A stretch of 13,879 nt of DNA. Source: an uncultured Blautia sp. (lineage in GTDB: Bacteria; Bacillota; Clostridia; Lachnospirales; Lachnospiraceae). A program made the translations under genes and the position numbers. The stretch is from the NCBI GenBank assembly GCA_938028845.1, contig CALIZJ010000222.1, positions 1 to 13,879 on the forward strand, read 5' to 3'. The first letter of the stretch is position 1, and each line of letters opens with the position of its first letter. Shown here in pieces: positions 1-7,200 of this stretch. The notes beneath the pieces were generated by a model. That model did not search any database. It was given only the letters and a program-made list of their open reading frames with translations, and was not told where the DNA came from.

Positions 1-68
1 ACAGTAACCAGGATGGGAAAATAGTTTACAGCCAATGGTCGCCGTTAAAAAAGATCAAGATTCAGTGA
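1..68 (+). CDS. 3' end of a secreted repeat protein, paralogue of the next gene (partial)
   Basis: Reading from base 3, an open frame runs to TGA at 66-68 and encodes 21 residues containing YSQWSPLKKIKI. This closely matches the last residues of the complete gene that follows (YSQWSPLRKITI), including the preceding S-N/S-Q-D/E-G pattern. It is therefore the C-terminal end of a paralogue whose body lies upstream of the window. The two genes are tandem, same strand, about 150 bases apart. Only the end of the last beta-rich module can be seen; signal peptide and repeat content are unknown. Confidence 0.8.
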   Translation, partial: SNQDGKIVYSQWSPLKKIKIQ

Positions 69-216
69 GAAGATTCTATCTGTACAAAAAAATCTAGAAG
101 GTTATAGCTGTAGTTAGTCTTCTTACAACTTGTTTTTATATGCCCCCAATATGAAAAGTTATCTGGTCGTGAGTTTTAGTTTCTGTTTAAAAACAGAGGA
201 AAAGGAGGATAGCTTC

Positions 217-2040
217 ATGAAGAAGAAAAAAATTTGTGCATGTATTTTAGCATGTGTGATATGTACGGGAAATATGCTGCCTGTTTTTGCGGCAGATGTT
301 CCGGAGATTGCAGATGTTCCGGATATGACTGGAATAGAGGAATTTATCGAAGAGACAGAGGTAAAAGAAGACGGGAATGTTGAAATAACAGAAGAAGATA
401 CCGAAAAAGAAAGCGGTATGAAAACAGAAACAGAAGAGAGCGGTGAAGGGATAACAGAATTCGAGGCTCCTTTAGAAGAGGCGCTTTTTAGTGACGGCGA
501 ATCACCGGCGTCTTTTTCCTCTGAAGAAGGAGACAATGCCAGCCTGTTTTTGGCAGGCGGAGAGGAGGAGACAGGTACAGAGGGGCTTATCTATGAATAT
601 GTAGAAGAGACTGACAGTTACAAGGTGGTAAAAGGCGTGGATGTGGATACAGTACATATCCCAGAAACCTATGAAGGAAAGCCGGTTACGGAAATTGCGG
701 CAGGGGCTTTTGTGAACTTTCATGTATTGCAGCATTTGACGATAGCTCAGCCGGCATTTATGTTTCGTACAGGAGCTTTTCAAAACTGCTCGAATCTGCG
801 TACAATAACTAATGTTGGCGGTATGAGTATCAATATTGAAAGCCAGGCTTTTACAGACTGCCATAAGCTTGCAGATATCCGGGAATTGGAATCCAGCGCA
901 CAATCTCCCTGTACAATCGCACCGGATGCTTTTGATCCGGATTCCAAGGTGATCATTTGGTCCTTAGGCGATATCAAAGATAGTGGAGACTCTTTCTGCG
1001 CACTTGATGGGGAAGGTAGTTTTCACTATAGTACAGATGGTGTAACCTATGCAGAAGGAGATTGGATAGAAGATCTGCCTGTAGTCGATACCAACATGGC
1101 GGTTACAGATTGTGATAATTCGCAAAGGATATTACATTTGGAGGAGCATGACTTTATCAGGTCCATATACAGGAAAGCATTTTATGGATGTGATAACCTG
1201 GAGGAAGTGACTTTAAATCAGGAAATGGAATATATCCAGACAAAAGCATTTGCTTACTGTACAAGCCTGCATACCGTCTATATGCCCTCTTCTGTTAAGG
1301 AAATTGCGGACGATGCCTTTATTGGATGCAACCAGGTAAGTTTTACGGGTGTTCCTGGTACTTATGCAGAAAAATATGCGAATGAACATGGGATTCCCTT
1401 CCAGGCAGCCCTGTCAGCACCTATAATAACCAATGTAACGGTAAACAAAAACATGGTAACGGTAGAGCTGAACGATTTTTATGGGGATATGTATTACTGT
1501 GTGGCAGGAACGGATCTGAATAAAAAAAGTGAGCCAATCCGTGGAAAGAATGGAAGGATCGCAACATACCAGAAAGGAAATAAGGTGATCTTTCGGAATC
1601 TGAATAAAGGAACTTACTTTATAGGAACCCGGGCTCTTTCCCTTGAAGGAAATAAAAAGACATACAGCAGCTGGTCGAATGTGGTACGGGTGGACATCCA
1701 TGTAAACACTCCGTTGCGACCGACTATTTCATCAGTCAATGTTTCCGGAAGAAATATCCATGCCACAGTGGAGCTCCCGAAGGGAATCGCCGGTTACGAT
1801 GTGAGGCTTTCCCGGGGAACAAAGAAAAACGACAGTTCTACAGCCGGAGTTGCTATCCCGGCACCAGAAAAGGCGGTATATGGACGATCCAATCCAGCCA
1901 ATGGGACTAAAGCGAACATTACAATCCGAAATGTAAAACCGGGAACTTACTATCTGGGGATTCAGGCATACAGCAGCCAGGAAGGAAACATAGCTTACAG
2001 CCAGTGGTCGCCCTTGAGAAAGATTACGATTACTAAATAA
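217..2040 (+). CDS. Secreted leucine-rich-repeat (LRR_5/BspA-like) protein with two C-terminal beta modules
   Basis: This is a 607-residue exported protein. The start is ATG 217 because AAAGGAGG lies at 202-209 and the protein then begins with a normal signal peptide: four lysines, a hydrophobic core, and a likely signal peptidase I site after LPVFA (about residue 25). Residues about 27-130 form an acidic Glu/Thr/Ser-rich linker. Residues about 145-390 hold LRR_5-type units with the pattern A-F-x-x-C-x-x-L (for example GAFQNCSNL, KAFYGCDNL, KAFAYCTSL, DAFIGC), interrupted by a divergent stretch. Residues about 399-495 and 497-607 are two similar fibronectin-III-like modules, each ending in G-T-Y-(F/Y)-(I/L)-G and a W-S motif. 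LRR_5 proteins of gut Clostridia are usually surface or secreted binding proteins; the ligand is unknown. There is no LPXTG anchor or C-terminal membrane helix. A terminator follows. The partial gene upstream is a paralogue. Confidence 0.85.
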   Translation: MKKKKICACILACVICTGNMLPVFAADVPEIADVPDMTGIEEFIEETEVKEDGNVEITEEDTEKESGMKTETEESGEGITEFEAPLEEALFSDGESPASFSSEEGDNASLFLAGGEEETGTEGLIYEYVEETDSYKVVKGVDVDTVHIPETYEGKPVTEIAAGAFVNFHVLQHLTIAQPAFMFRTGAFQNCSNLRTITNVGGMSINIESQAFTDCHKLADIRELESSAQSPCTIAPDAFDPDSKVIIWSLGDIKDSGDSFCALDGEGSFHYSTDGVTYAEGDWIEDLPVVDTNMAVTDCDNSQRILHLEEHDFIRSIYRKAFYGCDNLEEVTLNQEMEYIQTKAFAYCTSLHTVYMPSSVKEIADDAFIGCNQVSFTGVPGTYAEKYANEHGIPFQAALSAPIITNVTVNKNMVTVELNDFYGDMYYCVAGTDLNKKSEPIRGKNGRIATYQKGNKVIFRNLNKGTYFIGTRALSLEGNKKTYSSWSNVVRVDIHVNTPLRPTISSVNVSGRNIHATVELPKGIAGYDVRLSRGTKKNDSSTAGVAIPAPEKAVYGRSNPANGTKANITIRNVKPGTYYLGIQAYSSQEGNIAYSQWSPLRKITITK

Positions 2041-2061
2041 AATTTTTCTGCCCTCTAAATA

Positions 2062-2091
2062 TTCCTCTGCCAGCTGTTGCTGGCAGAGGGA
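2062..2091 (+). terminator. Intrinsic terminator of the LRR protein gene
   Basis: A perfect 10-bp stem (CCTCTGCCAG at 2064-2073 and CTGGCAGAGG at 2080-2089) with a 6-base loop lies 24 bases after the stop codon. The downstream strand is only moderately T-rich (GTTAGTTTTCATTT). Confidence 0.65.
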
Positions 2092-2137
2092 ATCCTGTTA
2101 GTTTTCATTTATGTTACCTTATTGTTTGGGTTTATTT

Positions 2138-2149
2138 ATAACCGGTTAT
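2138..2149. promoter_or_regulatory. 12-bp perfect palindrome, possible operator
   Basis: ATAACCGGTTAT is a perfect 12-bp palindrome in the gap upstream of the 241-residue gene. It could be a dimeric repressor site. No second copy was noticed in the window and no regulator can be named. Confidence 0.25.
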
Positions 2150-2170
2150 GCTGTAGAAAGAGAAGAAGGC

Positions 2171-2207
2171 AGCTGCAAACCAGGTCAGGCAATTTGTGCA
2201 GTTTTTT
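2171..2207 (+). terminator. Possible second terminator or attenuator
   Basis: A stem with one bulged base (CTGCA at 2173-2177 with TGCAG at 2197-2201, extended by A-T pairs on both sides) is followed directly by six T's at 2202-2207. It could back up the terminator at 2062-2091 or act as a leader attenuator for the gene at 2303. The stem is weak. Confidence 0.3.
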
Positions 2208-2302
2208 ATTTAGAAGGACATAAGCTTGGTTTTAAAGCATAATTTCGTTTATTGGCCAGTAAATATGATATGATTTCCACGAAATAAAGAAAGGAGTTCG
2301 CA

Positions 2303-3028
2303 ATGGATAAAAAAGAAATCATAGACAACGAAATTATTGAACTGCAGGGAGCAGGAAAAAAGAAAAATATCAATGGAAATATTACAGACCGATTCGTGCA
2401 TCTGGCTTATATAAAAGCATGGCAGCTTCAGCGTGATAAAACAAATCTCCTGATAAAGAAAATGGGGGAGCGGAAGAAAAAAGAAACAGAAAATGAATAT
2501 TTTTACATAATCCTTTCTTACCTGGTTAAAATCTGTACCAGGATAAGTGTTTTGATAAGTGGTTTTACGGATTTGGACAGCGACTGTGTTTCTACGGATT
2601 TACTGTACCGTATGGGTGAGAGAGGGGGATGGAAGAGGATACCGAGTAATGAAAACATTACTGGCGAAATTACGGGAGTAAAATGGTTTTTGAACAGGCA
2701 GAATCCTGCTGTGAAAAAAGTACTGGATGGGGAATTGCCAAAATTCTATGAAGCTGGACAGATAGGCGGGGATAAAGCGTTATTCTGCATAAATTTGGAT
2801 CTGAAAAAGGAGGGTAAAAAATATCTGAATGCATGTTTGGTAATATCTGGACCGGGAGGCTGCTTTGATGAACTTGAAAAACAGTTTGCAGAATGCGGAT
2901 GGACATTTGAAGAGGTCTTATCCGATTTTTTAATGCCCTACTTTTATACGCTTATCCAAGGGGAACTTGCCAGCTTATACTTATGGAAGAAGAGAGGCCC
3001 ATTAAAATCATCGAAAAAAGAAGAATAA
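2303..3028 (+). CDS. Hypothetical protein, 241 aa, family not recognised
   Basis: A convincing gene: AAAGGAG at 2291-2297 is correctly spaced from ATG 2303, and the frame is open for 241 codons. The product has no signal peptide or membrane helix and looks cytoplasmic. The first 70 residues are charged and Lys/Glu-rich. Residues about 63-90 contain an amphipathic to hydrophobic stretch (YFYIILSYLVKI, RISVLISGF). The C-terminal half mixes short beta-like and helical segments (KALFCINLDL, NACLVISGPGG) and ends in a basic tail, PLKSSKKEE. No motif gives an enzyme class, so no function is assigned. It stands alone between the LRR gene and the convergent kinase operon. No clear sigma-A promoter was found; TATGAT at 2264-2269 or 2269-2274 could serve as a -10. 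Confidence 0.8.
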   Translation: MDKKEIIDNEIIELQGAGKKKNINGNITDRFVHLAYIKAWQLQRDKTNLLIKKMGERKKKETENEYFYIILSYLVKICTRISVLISGFTDLDSDCVSTDLLYRMGERGGWKRIPSNENITGEITGVKWFLNRQNPAVKKVLDGELPKFYEAGQIGGDKALFCINLDLKKEGKKYLNACLVISGPGGCFDELEKQFAECGWTFEEVLSDFLMPYFYTLIQGELASLYLWKKRGPLKSSKKEE

Positions 3029-3035
3029 ACCCACA

Positions 3036-3070
3036 GGAGACTGTCTTTCTATGTATCTCAGACAGTCTCC
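3036..3070. terminator. Hairpin between convergent genes, probable shared terminator
   Basis: A perfect 11-bp stem (GGAGACTGTCT at 3036-3046, AGACAGTCTCC at 3060-3070) with a 13-base loop lies just after the stop at 3028 and 43 bases beyond the stop of the convergent kinase gene. Neither side has a strong T run; the minus-strand side (TGTGGGTTTATTC) is the more U-rich. It probably serves both transcripts. Confidence 0.6.
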
Positions 3071-3113
3071 GTTAGATATCCTGGTATAATTCCAGCTATT
3101 TTCACTGATTTTT

Positions 3114-4589
3114 TTAAATCATAACGATTACTTGGAAAAAATCGTCACCATATTGGAAAGAAACATTTCCATTGTATTTTTCTGTTATATATTTAATACT
3201 TTCTATCCCCCAGCCATGATCTTCTTTGCTTTTTTTATTGGTGAGAAATTTAAAGTTTTTCTGGATTGGTTTGGCTGCGCAGGAGTTCCTTAATTTTAAA
3301 TAAAACATATCATTAACATTTTTTAATACTAAATATATTTTTCGCTGTCCTTTTAGACATTTAACAGATGCTTCGATGGCATTGTCCAGAAGATTTCCAA
3401 GCATAGCTACAAAGTCCGTGTCTTTTATCATTATCTTTTCTATTTGGCAATCCAGAGAGAAGTCTATTGCTTTTGCATCCATCTGGTGCTTTTTTATATT
3501 TAGCAAAAAGTCAAGGGTTGAGATTCCAGTCCATGTCCGTTTCCCATTTCCATTCAGTTTTCCCTGATAATCATCTAAAAATTGTTTGGCTTTTTCTACT
3601 TCATTTTGACTTAAACATTCTTGGAGATAGAGTAACATGTTTTTTTCATCGTGAACGACACAGCGGTATTTTTCATAGGCAATATTAAGTTCATGATACT
3701 GGCGTTCCATAGCCTGGTTTTGCATATAGAAAAAATTTTTCTCGGCAGTAGACATTTTCATCATAGACTTAACATACAATAATGCTAATACAAAAATAAT
3801 GACCATTGCCGCCACCAAAGAAGAGATAAGATTCTCTTCTTTAACTTTGCCTAAGCCGAAATCTATAACTACATAAAATACTCGCCATTCGATGAATGTA
3901 AATATGAAAAGAGAGAGCTTGTTCTGGTTGAGCAATTTGGGTAAAAATTTTTTTAAGGGACAATATTTATTGATTACCAATATAATACAATAAGTGAGCA
4001 ATAAAAATATAACTTCTATATATGTATGATGACGGGGCCATTCAAAAAATTCCTCAAAGGAGCTTTGTGTAAATGTACCTACATATGTTATATATAGAGT
4101 TTTTATGATTCCTAAATTCGTGCAATATGCAAATTCCCACAAATATGCTTGTATAAAAGAACATTGATAAAAAGCCCATAAAAATAATACTGGATAAACA
4201 TATCCTGCCTTAGCCATGGAAAATGAATGATATGACCCCCAAAACTGTGCTGTTACACATACGACTATCCCACCAAAAAGGATTCCTTGGACAATTGCGC
4301 TTTCTTTTGGCTCTTTCTGTTTTCTATGTAAGCGTGTGATTACATAAACCAGAAGGATTATAAGATGCACAATTATAAGATTCCTTATATAATTTCGCTC
4401 ATTGGCAATTCCACAGAATGTGTTTGGAAAAGAATATGCGCATGCAGTCATGATAGCAAATAGCAGCCATTCGCCAAATACATGCCTCTTTTCCATTCGT
4501 TCCCTTTTAGGAAATACCTGCCCGAAAATCCATATACCAATCCCTGTTTCCATGAAAGCTGCAATGGCATATAGTATAAGCTTCCCCAT
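3114..4589 (-). CDS. AgrC-like sensor histidine kinase 1 (GHKL type)
   Basis: A 491-residue membrane sensor kinase. The N-terminal 280 residues contain about seven to eight hydrophobic segments (around residues 4-24, 41-58, 68-87, 100-117, 130-150, 191-207, 226-244, 255-274). The kinase part follows, with the phospho-acceptor His313 in CVVHDEKN, an N-box with the N-L-L-D-N-A core at 399-404, and a G-box HGWGIES at 458-464. This is the degenerate AgrC/ComD/GHKL pattern of peptide-sensing kinases that pair with LytTR regulators. The gene starts 3 bases after the regulator's stop, so the two are translationally coupled. It is a collinear paralogue of the kinase at 5315-6790, equal in length: about 89% identical over residues 1-120, about 46% over 151-290, and about 70% over the kinase domain. 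No agrB or agrD is seen nearby, so the ligand is unknown. Confidence 0.9.
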   Translation of the reverse strand: MGKLILYAIAAFMETGIGIWIFGQVFPKRERMEKRHVFGEWLLFAIMTACAYSFPNTFCGIANERNYIRNLIIVHLIILLVYVITRLHRKQKEPKESAIVQGILFGGIVVCVTAQFWGSYHSFSMAKAGYVYPVLFLWAFYQCSFIQAYLWEFAYCTNLGIIKTLYITYVGTFTQSSFEEFFEWPRHHTYIEVIFLLLTYCIILVINKYCPLKKFLPKLLNQNKLSLFIFTFIEWRVFYVVIDFGLGKVKEENLISSLVAAMVIIFVLALLYVKSMMKMSTAEKNFFYMQNQAMERQYHELNIAYEKYRCVVHDEKNMLLYLQECLSQNEVEKAKQFLDDYQGKLNGNGKRTWTGISTLDFLLNIKKHQMDAKAIDFSLDCQIEKIMIKDTDFVAMLGNLLDNAIEASVKCLKGQRKIYLVLKNVNDMFYLKLRNSCAAKPIQKNFKFLTNKKSKEDHGWGIESIKYITEKYNGNVSFQYGDDFFQVIVMI

Positions 4590-4592
4590 TTC

Positions 4593-5300
4593 TCATTCCC
4601 CCCAGTACTCCATGATCTGTTTCCGTATTTTCGGCATTCTGGACATTCCTACCGGAACGACCATGTCATTCCGCATGATCAGGTTATAGCCATTGATCTT
4701 CATTATGTGCCGGATATTTACAACATAGCTTTTATCTACGGCAATAAATTCCCTGCTTTTCAGATCAGTGAAGACAGCAGAGAGGGATTCTCTTATCCTG
4801 CTTTCTCCTTTGCGATGGATGATCACCACGTACTTTCCCTCTTTTTTGAGATAATAGATATCTGAGAGAGGGATTCTTTCCGATGAACCCCGTTTTTTTA
4901 TGATGTAGTACCGTTCTTCAGTGAGAAGAAGAGATGGGAGCAGGGCGTCCAGCGCCTGGGGCAGCTTTTGTTCCAGGACTGCTTTTGGAATGTAACGGTA
5001 AGTATTCACTTCATAAGCTTCTATGGCATAGTCTATGTAATTTGTTACAAAAATAAGGGTGGGATCAGGATACAGCTTCCGAATCTCTCTTGCAACTTCC
5101 AAACCGTTCTTAAAGGGCATTTCCACATCCAGGATATAGATATCATATACTTCCTCTTTCATTCCCAGCAGGAACCATTCAGAACTGAGATATGGTTCGA
5201 TGACATATTTTACATTATTTTTTTCAAAATAGTTCTCAAGAACCTCTGTTTCCTTATCCATAAATTCTTTTTCATCTTCGAGAACCGCTATTTTTATCAT
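4593..5300 (-). CDS. LytTR-family response regulator (AgrA-like)
   Basis: A 235-residue transcription regulator. The receiver domain (about 1-118) has the acidic pocket E8/D9, the phospho-acceptor Asp58 in ILDVEMP, Thr86 in FVTNY and Lys106 in YIPKA. Residues about 125-235 form a LytTR DNA-binding domain (IYYLKKEGKYVVI, SYVVNIRHI, VPVGMSR). The start ATG at 5300 is preceded by AGGAG with 6-base spacing. It lies between two paralogous AgrC-like kinases, 14 bases after the upstream one and 3 bases before the downstream one, all on the minus strand. It is the only intact regulator for both kinases here. Its last 31 codons have a degenerate copy at 6803-6900, showing that a second regulator once existed. 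Confidence 0.92.
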   Translation of the reverse strand: MIKIAVLEDEKEFMDKETEVLENYFEKNNVKYVIEPYLSSEWFLLGMKEEVYDIYILDVEMPFKNGLEVAREIRKLYPDPTLIFVTNYIDYAIEAYEVNTYRYIPKAVLEQKLPQALDALLPSLLLTEERYYIIKKRGSSERIPLSDIYYLKKEGKYVVIIHRKGESRIRESLSAVFTDLKSREFIAVDKSYVVNIRHIMKINGYNLIMRNDMVVPVGMSRMPKIRKQIMEYWGE

Positions 5301-5314
5301 TGTCTTCTCCTAAT

Positions 5315-6790
5315 TTATATAATAATTTTTACTTCAAAGAAGTTACCATCATAGCTGAAAGAAATATCGCCATTATATTTTGCAACGATGAATTTAACAC
5401 TTTCAATACCCCAGCCATGTTCCTTTTCGTCTTTCTTACTGGTAAGAAATCGGTGGTTTTTCTGAGTGGGCCTGGCTGTACATGAATTTTTTATTTTAAA
5501 ATAAAGCATCTCATTAATATTTTTTAATGATAAATATATTTCCCGCTGTTCTTTTTCACATTTCATAGCCGCCTCGATTGCATTGTCGAGAAGATTCCCA
5601 AACATAGAAACAAAGTCCCCATCCTCCAAATAAATGCTGTCGATCTGACAATCCAAATGAAATTTTATAGCCGCCGTATCCATTTGCTGTTTTTTTATAT
5701 TCAGCAAAAAATCAAGTGTTGAGATTCCCGTCCATGTCTGTTTCCCATTTCTATTTAGTTTTCCTTGATAACTAATAAGAAATTCTTTCGCCTTTTCTGG
5801 TTCATTTTGCTCCAAACATTCCAGCAGATAGAACAGCATATTTTTTTCGTCATGAACAACGCAGCGGTATTTTTCGTAAGCAATATTCAGCTCATGATAT
5901 TGGCGTTCTATAGCGTGAGTTCGCATATCATAAAGCTTTTTTTCAGTAGAAGTAATCTTTATGATAGATCGGATATATAATAACAATAAACAAAAAATGA
6001 CAACAAGTGCAACGATTAAAGATGCCGTTAGATTACCTGTACCAATTTGCCCCATTCCATTTTCTGTAATTATAAATAACAGAGCCCATTCGGCAAACAT
6101 AAATATAAAGAGAGCTTTCTTATTTTTATGGAGAATCTGAGATATAATATCCTTTAAAGGAATATACTTATTAATTAGTAATACTAAAAAGCATATGATT
6201 ATCAGGTATATTGCTTCTTTATATGTATGACTGCGGGGCCAGTAAAAATAATCTTCAAACCATGTTTGCTCAAATACTCCGGTGAATGTTATATAGATAT
6301 TTTTTAGGAGACCTAAATTTGTAGTATAAGTAAATTCCCACAAATAGGCTTGTACAAAAGAACATTTATAAAAAGCCCATAAAAATAATACGGGATAAAC
6401 ATTTCCAGCTAAAGCCATGGAATAAGATTGATATGAAGTCCAAAATTGCGCTGTCATGCATACAACTATTCCACCAAAAAGGATTCCTTGGACAATTGCG
6501 CTTTCTTTTGTTTTTTTCTGCTTTCTGTGTAAGCGTGTAATTACATAAACCAGAACGATCATAAGATGCACAATTATAAGATTCCTTATATAATTTTGCT
6601 CATTGGCGATGCCCCAGAATGTGTTTGGAAAAGAATATGCGCATGCAGTCATAACTGCAAACAATAGCCATTCGCCAAATACATGCCGTTTTTCCATATG
6701 CTCCCTTTTAGGAAATGCCTGCCCGAAAATCCATATTCCAATCCCTGTTTCCATAAAAGCTGCAATACCATACAGTATAACCTTACCCAT
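5315..6790 (-). CDS. AgrC-like sensor histidine kinase 2 (GHKL type)
   Basis: This 491-residue kinase is collinear with kinase 1, which starts exactly 2201 bases further along the minus strand. It keeps the N-terminal membrane segments, the phospho-acceptor His in CVVHDEKN (residue 313), the N-box GNLLDNAIEA and the G-box HGWGIES. The membrane region between about residues 150 and 290 differs most from kinase 1 (about 46% identity by eye), while residues 1-120 are nearly unchanged. This suggests the two copies sense different cues or different states of one cue. It is the first intact gene of the operon; AAGGGG precedes ATG 6790, within the scar left by a deleted regulator. No membrane endopeptidase (AgrB) or precursor peptide (AgrD) gene is visible. 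Confidence 0.9.
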   Translation of the reverse strand: MGKVILYGIAAFMETGIGIWIFGQAFPKREHMEKRHVFGEWLLFAVMTACAYSFPNTFWGIANEQNYIRNLIIVHLMIVLVYVITRLHRKQKKTKESAIVQGILFGGIVVCMTAQFWTSYQSYSMALAGNVYPVLFLWAFYKCSFVQAYLWEFTYTTNLGLLKNIYITFTGVFEQTWFEDYFYWPRSHTYKEAIYLIIICFLVLLINKYIPLKDIISQILHKNKKALFIFMFAEWALLFIITENGMGQIGTGNLTASLIVALVVIFCLLLLYIRSIIKITSTEKKLYDMRTHAIERQYHELNIAYEKYRCVVHDEKNMLFYLLECLEQNEPEKAKEFLISYQGKLNRNGKQTWTGISTLDFLLNIKKQQMDTAAIKFHLDCQIDSIYLEDGDFVSMFGNLLDNAIEAAMKCEKEQREIYLSLKNINEMLYFKIKNSCTARPTQKNHRFLTSKKDEKEHGWGIESVKFIVAKYNGDISFSYDGNFFEVKIII

Positions 6791-6802
6791 TTCATTACCC
6801 CT

Positions 6803-6900
6803 TCAATAATCCATGATCAGCATCCGTATTTTCCGTATTCTGGACATTCCCATGGAAACGGCGATAGCGTTTTGCATGATCAGGTCATAACTATTGCTTA
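6803..6900 (-). pseudogene. C-terminal remnant of a deleted LytTR response regulator
   Basis: Read on the minus strand, about 31 codons ending in TGA (6803-6805) match the C-terminus of the intact regulator: Y-D-L-I-M-Q-N for Y-N-L-I-M-R-N, then GMSR and K-I-R, ending LIMDY where the intact gene ends IMEYWGE. The receiver domain and most of the LytTR domain are absent. An in-frame TAG lies a few codons upstream of the homologous part and no plausible start is present, so this is a relic. It occupies the same place relative to kinase 2 as the intact regulator does to kinase 1. It now forms most of the kinase 2 leader and supplies its ribosome site. Confidence 0.85.
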
Positions 6901-6957
6901 TTATATCATAAATTGTCTATATTTTAATATTTGTCCGCAAAATAGTCGTAAATGTCC
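6900..6957 (-). promoter_or_regulatory. Operon promoter with LytTR-type phased direct repeats
   Basis: On the minus strand a perfect TATAAT (6900-6905) has only a poor -35 at 17-bp spacing (ATTAAA, 6923-6928). GGACAAATA (6928-6936) touches that -35, and GGACATTTA (6949-6957) lies exactly 21 bp further up, with a third GAC-A/T-rich unit (GACTATTT) about one turn between them. LytTR regulators such as AgrA and VirR are known to bind 9-bp direct repeats spaced about two helical turns apart beside weak -35 elements. Autoactivation by the operon's own regulator is inferred. Confidence 0.5.
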
Positions 6958-7003
6958 TTTTGAAATTTTTTAATAGTTATCCTGCTTTCCCCTGACACTA
7001 AAA

Positions 7004-7068
7004 AAAGAGACAGTTTTGTAAAATCCAGGCTTTAAAAAAGCCGTGAATCTATACCGAACTGTCTCTTT
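7004..7068 (-). terminator. Terminator with long nested stem-loop
   Basis: Perfect 12-bp arms (AAAGAGACAGTT at 7004-7015, AACTGTCTCTTT at 7057-7068) enclose a 41-base loop that itself contains a GGCTTT/AAAGCC hairpin. On the minus strand the closing arm runs into a seven-T tract. It begins 18 bases past the stop codon at 7087-7089, so it fits as the terminator of the nucleotidyltransferase/small-ORF transcript. Confidence 0.65.
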
Positions 7069-7086
7069 CTTTCTGCAGTGCTTATT

Positions 7087-7200
7087 TTATGGAACCATAT
7101 TTTTTGACAGAGTTTCAAGATTTTCCCTGATATTTCTTTCGTACGCATCTGCCGGGACAGAGTGAATCTGACTTATAAATAGCAGCAGAAAATCCCCTTT
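7087..7200 (-). pseudogene. In-frame continuation of the small ORF beyond its TAA
   Basis: Directly after the TAA at 7201-7203 the same frame stays open for 37 more codons, to a TAA at 7087-7089. The translated segment reads like real protein, with a hydrophobic start (FLLLFISQI) and a charged helical end (AYERNIRENLETLSKNM). It runs right up to the terminator. It may be the rest of a gene of about 109 codons broken by a nonsense mutation, or a chance open stretch. No start codon with a ribosome site was found for separate expression. Confidence 0.4.

Larger units (their letters stand above)
3114..6900 (-). repeat. Tandem duplication of a regulator-kinase unit
   Basis: The segments 3114-4589 and 5315-6790 are equal-length homologous genes offset by exactly 2201 bp. 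The regulator ahead of each is either intact (4593-5300) or reduced to its end (6803-6900). Blocks of near-identical DNA occur in both kinases, for example around 4413-4450 and 6614-6651. A regulator-kinase pair was therefore duplicated in tandem and the first regulator then deleted. Confidence 0.85.

Noticed and set aside
130..216. Upstream TTG start extending the LRR protein by 29 residues
   Set aside because: The extension would bury the signal peptide; ATG 217 has a strong AAAGGAGG site and a normal N-terminus.
247..255. Lipoprotein signal (Cys13 after I-L-A) in the LRR protein
   Set aside because: The Cys comes too early, the preceding Leu at -2 is atypical, and a good signal peptidase I site (LPVFA) follows.
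2218..2246. Sporulation-type promoter (AC then CATAATTTC) upstream of the 241-aa gene
   Set aside because: The spacer is 18 bp and the -10 lacks the final A; too weak to call.
6906..7003. Search for an AgrD-type precursor peptide or AgrB next to the kinases
   Set aside because: No short frame with a ribosome site and a suitable Cys-containing C-terminal motif was found, and no AgrB-like membrane protein is in the window.
3036..7068. Hairpins at 3036-3070 and 7004-7068 as matching ends of a mobile element around the kinase operon
   Set aside because: They share only a short AGACAGT core, have different stems and loops, and enclose no recombinase; both fit as terminators.
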